Assembly (NCBI GenBank): GCA_004335835.1
Contig: RWJK01000702.1
Coordinates: 1-36,329 of the forward strand
DNA: 36,329 nt
From: Scenedesmus sp. ARA3
Lineage: Eukaryota; Chlorophyta; Chlorophyceae; Sphaeropleales; Scenedesmaceae
Reading direction: 5' to 3'
Shown piece by piece: positions 22,101-32,691 of the stretch. The translations under genes were made by a program, and so were the position numbers. How positions within the stretch are numbered: position 1 is the first letter of the stretch; the number at the start of each line of letters is the position of its first letter. The notes beneath the pieces were generated by a model that had not been told where the DNA came from, ran no database searches, and was given only the letters and a program-made list of their open reading frames with translations.

Positions 22101-23675
22101 ACGCTGCAACACACACACCGCCGCTGCTATGCCATGCCTCCAGGGGCTTTGCCTGGACCGTGCTCAAGTCTTGTGAGTGGTACTGTGCCATTGCAAACAA
22201 TTCTGCTTGCTGTTGTCCTGCAGGTATGCTGGGCGTGCCTCAAACGTCGAGTTTGAGCACCTGCTGTACCGCGCAAGTGATGGGCAGTACCTGCCGGTGG
22301 TGGCAGTGCTCACCACAGCTGAGGTGCCAGCAGGTGAGCTGCACCACTGGCAGATAGACGAGTAAGGCTGCCGTACGCTGCTTTTCTTGTTGCTGCTTGG
22401 CTGATGCTGCTATGTTGGCAGTACCTGCCAGTGGTGGCAGTGCTCACCACCACTGAGGTGCCAGCAGGTGAGCTGCAGTGCTGCTGCTGCTGCTGCTGCT
22501 ACTGCTACTGAACCACTGGCAGGGCAGAGTGTCCTTGACCAGCCTTTGAGCCATGAACCGTGTGTGCAAGAATGCACAGCATGGAGGGGTGAAGCCACCT
22601 TGTCCGACGCTCCTGCCAGTGGACGCATCAACTCGGCTGTGCTATGTGGTGGTTCCTGTTTCATCTGCTAAGCTGCTGCTGCTGCTGACGCTATCGTTCG
22701 GTGTTGATCTTGCTCTGCTGCTGCTTGCTGCCAGGCGCTGAGCTTCTGGCTGACTACAGCAGCGGTGATGACGCCTTCTGGGACACCATCGCTGCCAACA
22801 CGCAGCAGTGCAACTACGGGGCAGCAGATAGGCAGCAGCTGGAGGTAAGGGGCGTGAAAAAACAGCAGCAGCAGGGGTAGCAGCAGCAGCAGCCGCAGCA
22901 GCAGCAGGAGATCGTGCAGGTGGTAGCAATGGCTGCGGGCAGACAAGTGTTGGGCCGCCTCCCAGTCCTCTGACAACTCCTTGTGCCACCAGATGCATCT
23001 GCAGCATGCACCTCAACCAAGTAGACTATGTGCCGCCTGTTGAAATGTGAGCATGTCAAGAGCTATACGCGGTTGCAGCCGCATGGCGACATGGTTGCAG
23101 CACCAACACTGCTGCTGTGTGACAGCTGATGCTCTGCGCAGCTGTGTCAAAGTGTCTGGCTACATGCCACGTCCACCTGCTACTCTTCTGCAGACTTCAA
23201 AGGTAAAAATGTACAATGATTTATGTACTGTACTGCCTGCTTTCAGGCACTGCGGGGCAAGCTGCGTGACATCCAGGTGGCGTTGATCCTGAAGGGCCTA
23301 GCAGGCCAGCCAGCCATGGAGGGAGCACTGCTGGCAGCCGGTGTTTCAGCAGACGCAGCGGCGGCAGCAGCGGCTGCTGCGGCGGCTGCAGGCGGCAACA
23401 GCGGCCGCAGTGCTGCTGCTGGTGCTGCTGGGGGGGAGGTGGCAGGTGCTGCCGCACCAGCAGCAGCTGGAGCTGCAGATGTGTGCAGTGCAGCTGAGGC
23501 CAAGAGCAGCAGCGGCAGCGCAAGCTTTGCTGCCTGCCCGGATCAGCTGCTGCGGAGTGCGTTGCAGCTGGTGCAGTCAGCGATCGATGGGTATGAGGAA
23601 CACTGCATAGCCCAGGCGCAGCGCAGGCAGCAGGCAGCGATGCGCGCTGATGCCATCAGCTGTACTCGCTTGTGA
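16354..23675 (+). CDS. Gln-rich SET-domain protein (putative lysine methyltransferase)
   Basis: Eight exons joining in phase: 16354-18308, 18552-19574, 20020-20211, 20996-21080, 21655-21800, 22224-22333, 22735-22844, 23247-23675 (~1349 aa). SET domains transfer methyl groups from SAM to protein lysines, usually histones. The SET domain spans about residues 1030-1190: LLGLYYGEAKTLAE (SET start), HAYNMDVHW, ALLNDAKC in place of the canonical NHS motif, NVEFEHLL, LPVVAVLTTAEVPAG and ELLADYSSGDDAFW (pseudoknot/DY region). This arrangement is common in algal SET proteins. The N-terminal ~990 residues are low complexity with many Q, A and S tracts, including 30 consecutive Gln codons, plus a helical segment around 145-245 with no family I recognise, and a basic RRRRRRR stretch. 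The 18310 TGA lies inside a GTGAGG donor, so I join 18308 to 18552. The last TGA also lies inside a GTGAGT, so the gene may run further. Confidence 0.72.
19084..19173 (+). repeat. Pure (CAG)30 trinucleotide tract in the SET gene
   Basis: Thirty uninterrupted CAG codons (90 bp) encode about 30 Gln at roughly residues 830-859, flanked by CAG-rich interrupted runs. It is the longest pure triplet tract in the window and should be length-polymorphic. Confidence 0.95.
19870..20080 (+). repeat. Duplicated 5' edge of SET exon 3 with its acceptor
   Basis: About 74 bp around the acceptor recur: 20007-20080 holds the real acceptor and exon start, 19870-19944 the upstream copy. Both contain GCTGCAGCC, CCTGCCGCAGCT and GACCCCTGCCACCCCTGC. 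The spacing is about 136 bp. Confidence 0.85.
20154..20760 (+). repeat. Three copies of the 3' edge of SET exon 3 with its donor
   Basis: Copies at about 20154-20225 (real exon end, donor at 20212), 20419-20495 and 20677-20745 share GGCTGTACTATG, GAGGCCAAGACGCT and the donor GCGTGAGTATGG. All encode LLGLYYGEAKTLA or a near variant (YYAEAKTLA in the third). The later two lie in the following intron. Intron sequence after the donor (GGATAACTGCAGAGGCTGCA and its relatives) is copied as well. Confidence 0.9.
21372..21728 (+). repeat. Three copies of the 5' edge of SET exon 5
   Basis: Copies at about 21372-21446, 21491-21574 and 21633-21720 share CTGCCTGGCAGGGCATC, GAGTGC and GAGCACCTGGT. The last is the real exon (acceptor before 21655). 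The first lost the acceptor (CACGGCATCGTTGAG), and the second has an intact acceptor but diverges downstream. Confidence 0.88.
22276..22483 (+). repeat. Duplicated 3' edge of SET exon 6 with its donor
   Basis: GGCAGTACCTGCC, GTGGTGGCAGTGCTCACCAC and GAGGTGCCAGCAGGTGAGCTG occur at 22283-22342 (real, donor at 22334) and again at about 22418-22475, some 137 bp downstream in the intron. The copy keeps a perfect donor. Confidence 0.9.
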
Positions 23676-24665
23676 GTATCACAAAAGACATATGGCACTG
23701 ACGTGCCTGAGCGAGAAGAGAATGCTCTGTACACGTCGTGTTTGACCAAGGCACACAGGCACGCAGTTTTGGGTCTGGTGGGTGAATGCTGGCAATATGG
23801 GATTGACAGGCTGCCATTGGCGTGAGGCCAGCCTTGCGCATATGCTGCATGCCATGATTGCATGCCAAGTTCTGGGGCTTCACCACGGTGTTTTGTTGAT
23901 ATCCGCACTTGTACCTTGCGGCAACCTGGTGGTACGAGCAAGAGCAGCCGTGCAAGCTCACCTGCCAGCAGAGCAGCAGTGGTGATGACCTCGAGTGCTG
24001 GCCTGTCAGGCTGGGGCGTCATCATTTCCATTTTCCCCTCCACCGAGATTGCACAGCCTAGTTCATCAGGCTTCAACATTTAATTGGTTATTTGGCGGGA
24101 TTTACTCACGGTACTGCTTGAAGAGGACGACCTCGAAGGGTAAACAACCCGAAGGAGTTGAGGGCGCGTGTATACCTGCATGCTGCATCGTACGTTGTGC
24201 GATTGACTGAATAGTTGATATTGTCTGTCAATACACAATGCCCTCACCATCACAGGCTCCAGCAGCCCAGTCTAGCCCGCCTCACAAGTCGGCGACCCCG
24301 TACAGTACGAAGAAGCTGTGCCTTGATCTGATAGCCAGCAAAATAGTTTTTGATGTGAAACCAATCTTCTTTGACGTCGAGCTACGGATGGTTGCTTGAC
24401 CAGGTAGGTTATTTCTGCAGACCCCTGCCACCCCTTGGTCGACAAGGATACGCGGGCGCCAACTGATGCGCAGAAACTAAACGATATATAGTCGAAGGAT
24501 TCAGGTATTTGGCTCACCAAATCTCGTTCTCTGCACTACGACGCACCCTGTCTGTTTCTGTGTCGTGGAGCAGGCAAGAGCACAGCCCACGGCTGCAGTT
24601 TTGCATACGTAACACAACATTTGGCTGGCTCGTGGCGCCGCTTAGGCTGGAACAGCAGGCCAGCC
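23676..24665. other. Region between the SET and SBP genes
   Basis: About 1 kb. It should hold the SET 3' end and the SBP promoter and leader. A minus frame at 23543-24079 contains a protein-like stretch (LGCAISVEGKMEMMTPQPDR, ALEVITTAALLAGELARLLL) that I cannot assign. A short + frame (24238-24399, 53 codons, MPSPSQAPAAQ) and a good donor-like CAG|GTAGGT at 24409 may belong to a leader exon of the SBP gene or a last SET exon. Neither is proven. Confidence 0.5.
24485..24490 (+). promoter_or_regulatory. Possible TATA box of the SBP gene
   Basis: TATATA within ACGATATATAGTCG lies about 175 bp upstream of the ATG at 24666. Motif and distance only. Confidence 0.3.
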
Positions 24666-26845
24666 ATGCCACCTCCACCAGAAGAGGACTCGCTCTCTGG
24701 CAGTCCCTGCAAGTCAGCGCCGTGCAACTATGACGGCCATGGTGAGCAAGATAGGCTTCCCTTGATGAGCCTCGCAGCAGGTGCTGGGCGGTGCGTGCAC
24801 ACTCGTAGCCCGCACCAACCCGGCCTACACGAGTACGGCCCTTTTAGCCCGTTTCAAGTCACATGCAAACCAACGATCTATACACTTGCGAGGGATGCTT
24901 GATGGGTGGGGTGCTCCTGCGGTGCAGGGACGCCAGGCCTCTCAGCAGCGCTTCTGCACGGGGAGTCGCAGCATGCAGGCGTGCCGACGAATGGGGAAGG
25001 AGGAAAATTACTGTGCCAGGTGTGTTTGCTGGGCACCAGCATTAGGCGGTTGCCTCCCAGATCCCGTCCGTCACCTGCAGCAGCAGCAGCAGTAGCAGCA
25101 CCACAGCATCTGCTAGCAGGCGCAGCACTGCATCTGCCCAAGGCTTCTGAAGCACCTTTTCTCTCAACGACTAGCACATGTGGCAGCAGCAGCACGTGCT
25201 CCCTCCTGTCTCCTGTCGCCTTGTCGAAAACCCGCATACGCGCCTAACCCTGCACCACACTTGTCCTGCAGGTGGCGGAGTGTGACGTTGACTTGCGCAT
25301 GACCAAGGCGTACTGCATCAAGAAGCGGCTCTGCCCCGAGCACCTCACAGCGCAGGCAGTGAAGCGGCGAGGCTCAGGCAGCAGCTGGTGGCGCTTCTGC
25401 CAGCAGGTGCGTGCAGCAGCAGCAGCAGCAGCAGCACCAGCAGGAGGATGGCTTGTTTGCAGGCATCCAGAGCCATCAGCTGGCCCCCTGAGTGTGCTGC
25501 TGTAGCCGTGAACTGTATGTGTAAGGCGTAGAGCTGATGCACTTGCCAGTAGCAGCTGCGGCGAACAACTTGTAACTGATCTGCACGCGATGAGGGAGCT
25601 CCCCAGCAGTGTACTCGCACTAGGCCTTGCAGCAGGAGCGCAGCCCGCGTGCTGCCAACCGTTGTTGCTGCACTTGCTGCACTTGCCTTGATCTCACGTG
25701 GTACATTGGCTGTTGTTTTACGCTGCACCTGCTGCAGTGCGGCAAGTTGGAGCCTATTGAAGCCTTTGGTGAGTGCGGCTGATGCACTGTAGTTTGTAGT
25801 GGCTTGCAGCGCTTGCAGGAGCAGCTGTTACACACCAGGCACACTGCAGAAGACACATGGCGCCCCTGCATGCATCACACACCTCCTGCTGTGTCATAGC
25901 ATGTATCAGCTTGATCTCAAGCTGCCAGGTCGTGCTAAATGTGTTTTTTGCGCTGTCTTGCTGAGCTCCTGCTGCCTGCTTGCTGCTGTTGCCCGCCTGT
26001 GTCTGCTTGCGTGGCTGTCCCAACCGCCACTAACTGGTGCTGCACCCTGCAGATGGATCCAAGCGGTGAGCTGCTGCAGCATGATGCTGCACATGAAATG
26101 TCTGTGTTGACATGACAGCTGGCTAGCCTCTCATGGACCAGCACAAGGCTGCAGTTGCAGCCTGGCAGTGTGCGGCAGCAGCTCCAGCATCAATGGGCGC
26201 AATGGCCGTGGCTCCTCCTCCTACTACTGCCTTGTATTGTCACGCGCGCCACAGCATGCCTTATCGCTGTGCTGCTGCACATACAGTTCTTGCACGCCCC
26301 TCGTCAACCAAACCTGTTCCCTCCTGCTGTGCCGCCCTCTGCATGGTCTCCTTTTGGCCTCCTTTTATGCTTGCAGGAGCTGCCGTGCGCGCCTGCAGAA
26401 GCGTCGCGCGCACAACACCGCCAAGTCCAACGACTCGCAATCCTACAGCTACTACCGCCAGCGCCAGCCAGGGGGCGATCAGAAGCGCCACAAGAGCTTG
26501 GGATCTAAGCGCACCCCCACAGGTCAGCGCAGCAGCAATGGTGTGGATGGAGCAGAGGATGGTGGCGGCTACAGTGAGGATGAGATGATGGGGGAGATGC
26601 ACGGCGATGAAGACGATCCAGCAGCAGCAGCAGCAATGGCAGCGCCGCCGCCGCGCAACGGATCCGGCGAGCTGGCGTACCACCACCAGCAGCAGCAGCA
26701 GCAGCAGATCGCAATGCATCAGCAGCAGCATGAGGCGATGGAGGCGTACGGCAGCATGGGTGCTGCCAGCCGAGCTGCGATGGCAGCTGCAGATCCTGCG
26801 GCAGCAGCAGCAGTTGCTGGGTATGGCATGGGGCTCGGTGGTATG

Positions 26846-26880
<35 letters not shown>

Positions 26881-28768
26881 CATGGGCGACTACGGCCACT
26901 ACCAGCAGCAGCAGCAGCAGAACACGCTGCTGCACAGCATCCTGATGGCGTCTGGCAGCAATGGCGGCAGTGCCAACGGCCAGCTGGCAGCGATGCAGGA
27001 TGTGTATGCAGCTGCTGCTGCAGCAGCAGCAGCGGGTGCGCCTGGAGCAGCGCAGGGCATGACGCGTGGAGGATCCACTCCTGGCGATCTAGGTGCCTGG
27101 GCAGCACTGCACGGTGGAGCAGCAGCAGCAGCGGCCGCCGCTGCGCCGGCAATGGACGCTGCAGCCAGTGCAGCAATGCCAGTTTCGGCAGGCGCGCCAA
27201 CGGCTACAGCAGCGCTGGCGGCAGTGTGCGCGGCATTGGCAGATCAGCAGCAGGGCGCGTCACTGCAGCAGCAGCACCACCAGCAGGAAGCGCTGCAGGA
27301 GCCAAGCGGCGATCTGCGCAACATGCTGCCGATGGATGCTGGCCTCTCGCAGCTGTGCAGCTTGCTGTCTGGCCCGTCTGGCATGCAGCAGCCACAGCAC
27401 CAGCAGCAGCAGCAGAAGGACAGCCGCAAGCAGCAGCGGCACCACCAGAAGCCAAAGCTCGAGGTAAAGCCAGACCCAGCAGCGCTAGCTGCAACCACAG
27501 CACCAGATCTCAGCAGCGCATTATCTCCCGGGCAGCTGGGTGCGGCGGCCGCCGCCATCGCTGCCGCTGCCGGCGCGCCGCCGGGCGATGCAGCGCACGG
27601 CCAGCAGCAGCTGCTGGGCATGATCAAGCAGATGCTCGGCGGCATCACACCGCAGGGAGATGCGGGCCAGATCGGCGGCCTGGGATGTCACTCGGGTGAC
27701 TCAGCAGCAACAGCGGCAGCCGCCGCTGCTGGCGCTGGCGGCGGCGCGACGTCATCTGCTGGCGGCGGCTCGGTTGAGCTGGCGCGATCTGGCGCTAACA
27801 CGCCAGGTCAGGATAGTGAGGCAGGCGTGGCAGAGGATGCGGCGCTGGCAGCAGCAGCAGCGGCAGCAGCAGCGTATGGAACTGGCCAGGGCGTGGGGCA
27901 GCACGAGCAGGACGATAGTGCGGCACTGGCTGCACTATCTGAGGCGATAAAGGCAGCAACAGGCGGCAATGCAGCGCCGGCAGCTGCTGCTGCAGCAGCT
28001 GCTGGCGATACAACGCATGCAGGAGGCGCTGGGGCAATGCTGGGTGCTGCAGCTGCAGGCACTTCGCTGGCTGAGCTCGGCAGCTTACTGCAGATGGGTG
28101 CTACGCTATGCGGCGTGCTGGGGTCTGCAGGTGTGACCAGCAGCAGTTCGCTGGGTCAGGAGTTGACCACTCGGCTGCTGACTGCGATTTTCTCTCAGTC
28201 CCCAGCCACAGCAGCCACGCTGATGCTTGCGCAGCAGCAGCAGCTGCAGCAGCTGCAGAGCTCGCACCAGCAGCTGGTGAAGATGATGGCTGCGCAGCAG
28301 GAGCAGCAGCAGCAGCTGTACCACGCGATGCAGATGCAGGCGCACGCGCAGGCGCAGGAGCAGGCGCGCGAGCAGGAGCAGCAGCGGCAGCAGCAGCAGC
28401 AGCATGTGGAGCCAACCAGCGGGTTTGATGCTTTGCTTGCTGCAGCCGAAGCTGAAGCAAGTGGGTTGGATCACCACAGCAGCCAGCTGATGCCCCCGCC
28501 AAAGCAGCAGCAGCAGCAGCAGCTGATGCAGCGCCAGGGTAGCAGCGCGCCGGCACAGCATGCGCCCGGCGGCGCACCAGCAGCAGCAGAGGCTGATGTG
28601 GTTGAGGTTGTGTCAGCGCAGCTGCAGGCGATGGCGAAGCAGATTGCGTCGACACTGGCACCGCTCCAGCAGCAGATGGCGGAGGTGCAGACTGAGATCC
28701 GCACCATGAAGGACACTGGGGCCCCTGCTGGCGCTGCAGCAGTGGCTGGTGCAGCTCTGCAGCGATGA
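24666..28768 (+). CDS. SBP-box (squamosa promoter-binding-like) transcription factor
   Basis: Six exons joining in phase to 912 aa: 24666-24741, 24928-25019, 25272-25406, 25738-25768, 26053-26065 (13 nt) and 26377-28768. SBP proteins are plant and green-algal nuclear DNA-binding proteins recognising GTAC cores; Chlamydomonas CRR1 (copper response) is a relative. The SBP domain lies at residues 55-130: CQVAEC, KRLCPEH, RFCQQCGKLEP and FDGSKRSCRARLQKRR (ligand 8 plus the bipartite nuclear signal). Ligands seen are C55, C60, C77, H80, C99, C102 and C118; the usual His of the second zinc site is Glu106. The domain sits at the very N-terminus, followed by a ~790-residue Ala/Gln-rich tail encoded by one exon and ending in a coiled-coil-like segment (VVSAQLQAMAKQIAST, then LAPLQQQMAEVQTEIRTMKD). 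No ankyrin repeats or Cys-rich C-terminus as in CRR1 were seen, so I give no gene name. Confidence 0.92.
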
Positions 28769-31700
28769 TGAGGCTTAGTTCAAGCCGTGTTAAACTCGGC
28801 TGTATGGCGCATGGGTCGTATGCGGAGGCTGTTGCGTTGCCACAGGCCTTGCATCGGCAGCTGGTTGGATTGCATGCCGCGGGTGAGGCGAGCATGTTGC
28901 AGTGGTATCATCGTCCGATTTGCATCTGTGCGTGCGCGTGCAGCTGCAAGGCTGCTTGCATTGGCTGCACGCGCAGCACCAAGAACTGTCCATTGGTGCG
29001 GCGATGCAGCTTCACATCAGTGCAGGAAGAGCAGAGGCTGCTGTCACCCCTCTTTTTCTCTGTTTGTCAGCAAGAAGCACGCATTGCTGTGCAGCGAGCA
29101 TCTCTCATTACTTGCGCTGCAGGCTGCGTGCAGTGATGTGTGTATGCGCCTGTGGTGTGTGCCTTCGTGGTGTGTGCTTGTGCTGTTGCAATGCATGCGT
29201 CACACGCAAGGTGTTGCTGCAGGAAAGCGAGGTGCAGTGTGTGTGACTTTCCGTTTCCTTCACGTCTTGCGCCCGTATATGTTTGCAGTGCCTGTGGGTG
29301 CTGTGCAGCACATCACAGGCTGTTGCTGTGTTGTGCGTTTCCATCACATATTACGCGGCCGTATATGTTTGCAGGGCCTGGGCCTCTTGGTGCTGTGCAG
29401 CACATCACAGGCTGTTGCTGTGTTGTGGCTCAGGCTGCGTCATACATACATAGCATGAGCCGTGTGATTGCAGCACCTCATGTAGCTGCTGCTGCACAGT
29501 GCGTCAAACGCTCTCAATGTTTGCGTCTCGGTCCCCGATCGCGTGCAAGCCCCTGCAGAGTTCAGTGTTGTGCAACCCAGCATATGTGTGTGTATGTGTG
29601 GCGTGCGGCGTCGCGGCCTGTGTGTGTGTTGCGTACTATGCTCGTAGCAATAGCCTCCATCGGCAGCAGCTATATCTTTGTCATCACTGCGTGCACAGGT
29701 TTGCTTCTGACACTTGTCCACCAGCAATGCTCATCTGCAGTGGCAACCGCTAGTAGCTGATGCGCGTGCCTGCTAGCATTGCTTTGAGCCTCTCTGTATC
29801 TGTTGCAGTTGGCAGTGTACTGCCAGGCTAGGAGCACTGTTCAGGCTGGAGGAGACTGCTGTCCTGCACCTTGGAACTCTCTGCGTGTGCTGTGGCATCA
29901 TATCGTGTTGTTGTGCTGCTGGCCTGGCTGCAGCAGCACTTGGAACCCGGCACACACAGCTTGTTCAGATGCAGCGCAGGCTGCGCGCAGCCAAGGCGCC
30001 AGCGCGGTGCATTCTTTGTCAGCATGTATGGTTGGCTGATGTATAACTCGCTTGCCGCTGCAGCTGTGTTGCAGCATGAGCTGCGAGTTCGTATGGCTGG
30101 CGCAAATGGCAAGAAGTGACACCGGAGAGCGCTGACACACCAAAAGCGTGCTCCGGTGGCTGCCAGCTTGCTGCGTCTTTGGCATCACAGCACACATGTC
30201 AACCTACGGTTGGCAAGTCAGCATACACATGGTGTTTGCGGCGTACTGCATGGCATGTGACGCGTGCACTGGTGTGACCACCTAGGATGTATTGTCAGGT
30301 TACCTAGGCTATATCATCAGGATGCATTGTGATTCAAATGTGCGGGGGCGTTGTCTGTTTTGACGTGTCACTGCCCAGCTGCATGCATCCCGCGGCGCAT
30401 GTGCCGCGCAGTGAGCGGGATGCGTAGCAGCGGTGTGTTTTGACCACAGCACATGAGTTCTGCATTTACATGTATATTCATTCTTTTATACGGCACTGAT
30501 GCCGCTTGGTTGTCAATATCGCAAGCGAACAGCTGTGTCGTATGGTCGGAACAGTTCAGCGCTGCTGCATGCATGGCTGGGCGTGCATGCCTTGCCTTCC
30601 TGTTTGTGTTGTTGGCACAGGGAGCATGGCTTGCAGCACAAAATGTTGATGTCTCTAGCTGTTGATGTCACTAGCTGTTGATCGGTCTAAAACGGTGGCA
30701 TAGCAGAGGTGCTGTGTCTTTCGGCCCACTGTCAGAAGTCATTGCTGCCACCAAAGCAGCATTGATGTGGTGTGTTGGCTGCTGCACTTGCTACTGCATC
30801 AGCCATCCAGCAGGCTGTGTTGAAAGGCTGGACGTGTTGCGGCTACTGCTGCTTGCAGGCACCAGTGTGTTTGTGTATGTTCTCTGCTCCTTCAAAAGGA
30901 TCGACTACTGCAAACATCAGTGATACACCTTTTGCTGTTGAGGTGTGCACAGCTGAGGGTACCTGGTTGCTGACTGTTATCAGTTTCTGTGTCGAGGGCT
31001 GCATGCTTCATGTGTGCCTCACTATAAAGATGGTGTTCAGCACTAGCGGCGCCTTTGAGCCTGGTGGTTTTCAAAATGGCGGCTGGCGCAGTGCCACTCA
31101 AAACTAGCTTGCTGGCGGACTCGGCAGCGCTGCCTGCTGTGCGGCGTTGGGTGTTTGGGACACAATTGTTGAAGGTACTTAGCGACTGGATGCGGAGCCT
31201 GTTGGAGACGCAGACTCTTTGCTGCGCAGCAGCAGCAGCAGCATTTATATGACATGAATTCAAACATAGGGCTTTGATGTGGAGGCTGGTTGGGAGTCCG
31301 GGCATGCTGAGTCAGCATAACATAGCCTGATCAGAGCTGTGGCTAGCTGTGTGACATGGCTAGCTGTGTGTGACAAAGCATCTGTATGTATGGATGCAGT
31401 AGTAGTGGGCTGTGCTGCCGTAGGGTGTGCCACTGCATGCGTAACTCGCCTGCACAAACGTGCGGCACTGGCAGTGCGCTTATGCTTGCCTGAGGTTTGC
31501 ATTGCGGTGGCTGGAGCTGAAACGCCAGCATACGATTACATTGTGAATCGGGCGGTTTGTGGGGCAGGCAAGCAACACTGCATGCGCTGCATTTGTGCTT
31601 GTGTGTGTGTGACGGCTGCTCTGCTGCGGCTGCTGCCATTACAGGGGTGCTGGGGGAAATGCGGCAGCTGGTGCAGGGTGGCGTATGTGTGAACGGGGCA

Positions 31701-32189
31701 AGGGGGCCTTTTGTGGGAAGAAAGGGGCTTGTGCTGCATGCTGGTCAGTCAGCACTCCTTATGCTGTAGCACATGTGTGTAGCACGTGTGTGCGTCCGCA
31801 CAGAGCACAAGGAGATGCCCTGATGGCTTGGTGATGGCGTGTGTTTGTGCTCTGCGGTCAAAGTGCTGTCACGGGCGAAGGGCAGAGCCAATGAGTCGGC
31901 CAAGTTGGGTGCTGTGGGTGTCGTTGTTGTCCAACAACAAGTTGTTGTCTGTCTAGGCTGCAGCTGATGACTGCTGCTCCATGGTGGGGTAGTTTTATGT
32001 GACAGCAGGTCTGCCGATGTGCTTGTGCGTCAGCTCAGGAGCATCATCAGCATGTTGTTGCAATCTCTGGATACAGTTGAACGTGACATGCCCCTCCTGC
32101 TGTAATGTATCAGTACCCTCCCTGAAGACCTTGTGGTGTTACACCAACTAGTGGCCATGTACACGAAGCACCAAGGGAACTAGCCAGAC
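28769..32189. other. Long non-coding interval between convergent SBP and RSRC2-like genes
   Basis: About 3.4 kb without a gene I can support. It is T/G-rich with many GTGTGT and TGCTGTTG runs and few CAG tracts, unlike the coding parts. Small frames (for example 30453-30665, hydrophobic) have no recognisable domain. A two-copy 84-bp repeat lies at 29252-29427. Part is probably the SBP 3' UTR, although no TGTAA was found before 32103. Confidence 0.55.
29252..29427. repeat. Two-copy direct repeat, 84-92 bp
   Basis: Copies start at 29252 and 29336 (CGTTTCC) and share CCGTATATGTTTGCAG, GGTGCTGTGCAGCACATCAC and AGGCTGTTGCTGTGTTGTG. GTGCTGTGCAGCAC is close to an inverted repeat. Confidence 0.9.
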
Positions 32190-32580
32190 ACAGTTACAGA
32201 TGCAGAGTGGCTGGCCAGCAGGCTCACGGCCCCCAGGGCATGGGCCATGCCCACAGTGCGGCCGTCAGCACGCTCGAGTGCTTGCAGGAACTGCCGCTGT
32301 ACATCAATACATCATCAAACGTTAAAGTATGCAGACCATGCATGTGGGCTGGCAGCAATGCCAAGCCTCTGGCAGCACGTTGCCTGACGCCGCCAGGTGC
32401 CTTGCGACGGCCTTGCTGTACAGCCGCATCGCAGTTACACCAACACGTGGTCATAGATACACAGCCACATATGATTACAGATGCAGCGCGGCTGGCCAGC
32501 AGGCTCACAGCCCCAGTCCTACAGTGCGGCCGTCAGCGCGCTTGAGCCCTTGCAGGAACTGCCGCTCCACATCAGCCAAC
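32187..32580 (-). repeat. Duplicated 3' end of the RSRC2-like gene, including stop region
   Basis: The last ~75 coding bases (GTGCGGCCGTCAGC, CTTGCAGGAACTGCCGCT on the + strand) and about 40 bp past the stop (CTGGCCAGCAGGCTCAC, TTACAGATGCAG) occur at 32470-32580 and again at about 32190-32300, 280 bp downstream in the direction of transcription. The copy reads DVQRQFLQALERADGRTVGM, where the gene reads DVERQFLQGLKRADGRTVGL. The copied part includes a TTACA (TGTAA on the minus strand). Confidence 0.9.
32474..32478 (-). terminator. Candidate TGTAA poly(A) signal of the RSRC2-like gene
   Basis: TTACA at 32474-32478, with further copies near 32433 and at 32194-32198. It is TGTAA on the minus strand, within about 30 nt of the stop codon, which would give a very short 3' UTR; the farther copies may be the ones used. 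Confidence 0.35.
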
Positions 32581-32656
32581 ACCCGCGCCTGCTGCTGCCG
32601 CCCCATCACACGCGGCGCACTCACCCCATCAACATCATCACAGCGCTCAGCAGCAC

Positions 32657-32691
<35 letters not shown>

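Noticed and set aside
26261..27200. Long minus frames (224 and 231 codons) over the SBP gene
   Set aside because: They are shadows of the Ala/Gln-rich last exon; composition is Leu/His/Cys from triplet repeats.
30453..30665. 70-codon hydrophobic frame that could be a small membrane protein
   Set aside because: It lies in a T/G-rich stretch where hydrophobic codons are expected; no conserved feature.
31900..32189. Possible structural RNA or transposon end with GTTGTTGTCCAACAACAAG
   Set aside because: The short inverted repeat near 31921-31950 stands alone; no target-site duplication, transposase or tRNA features were found.
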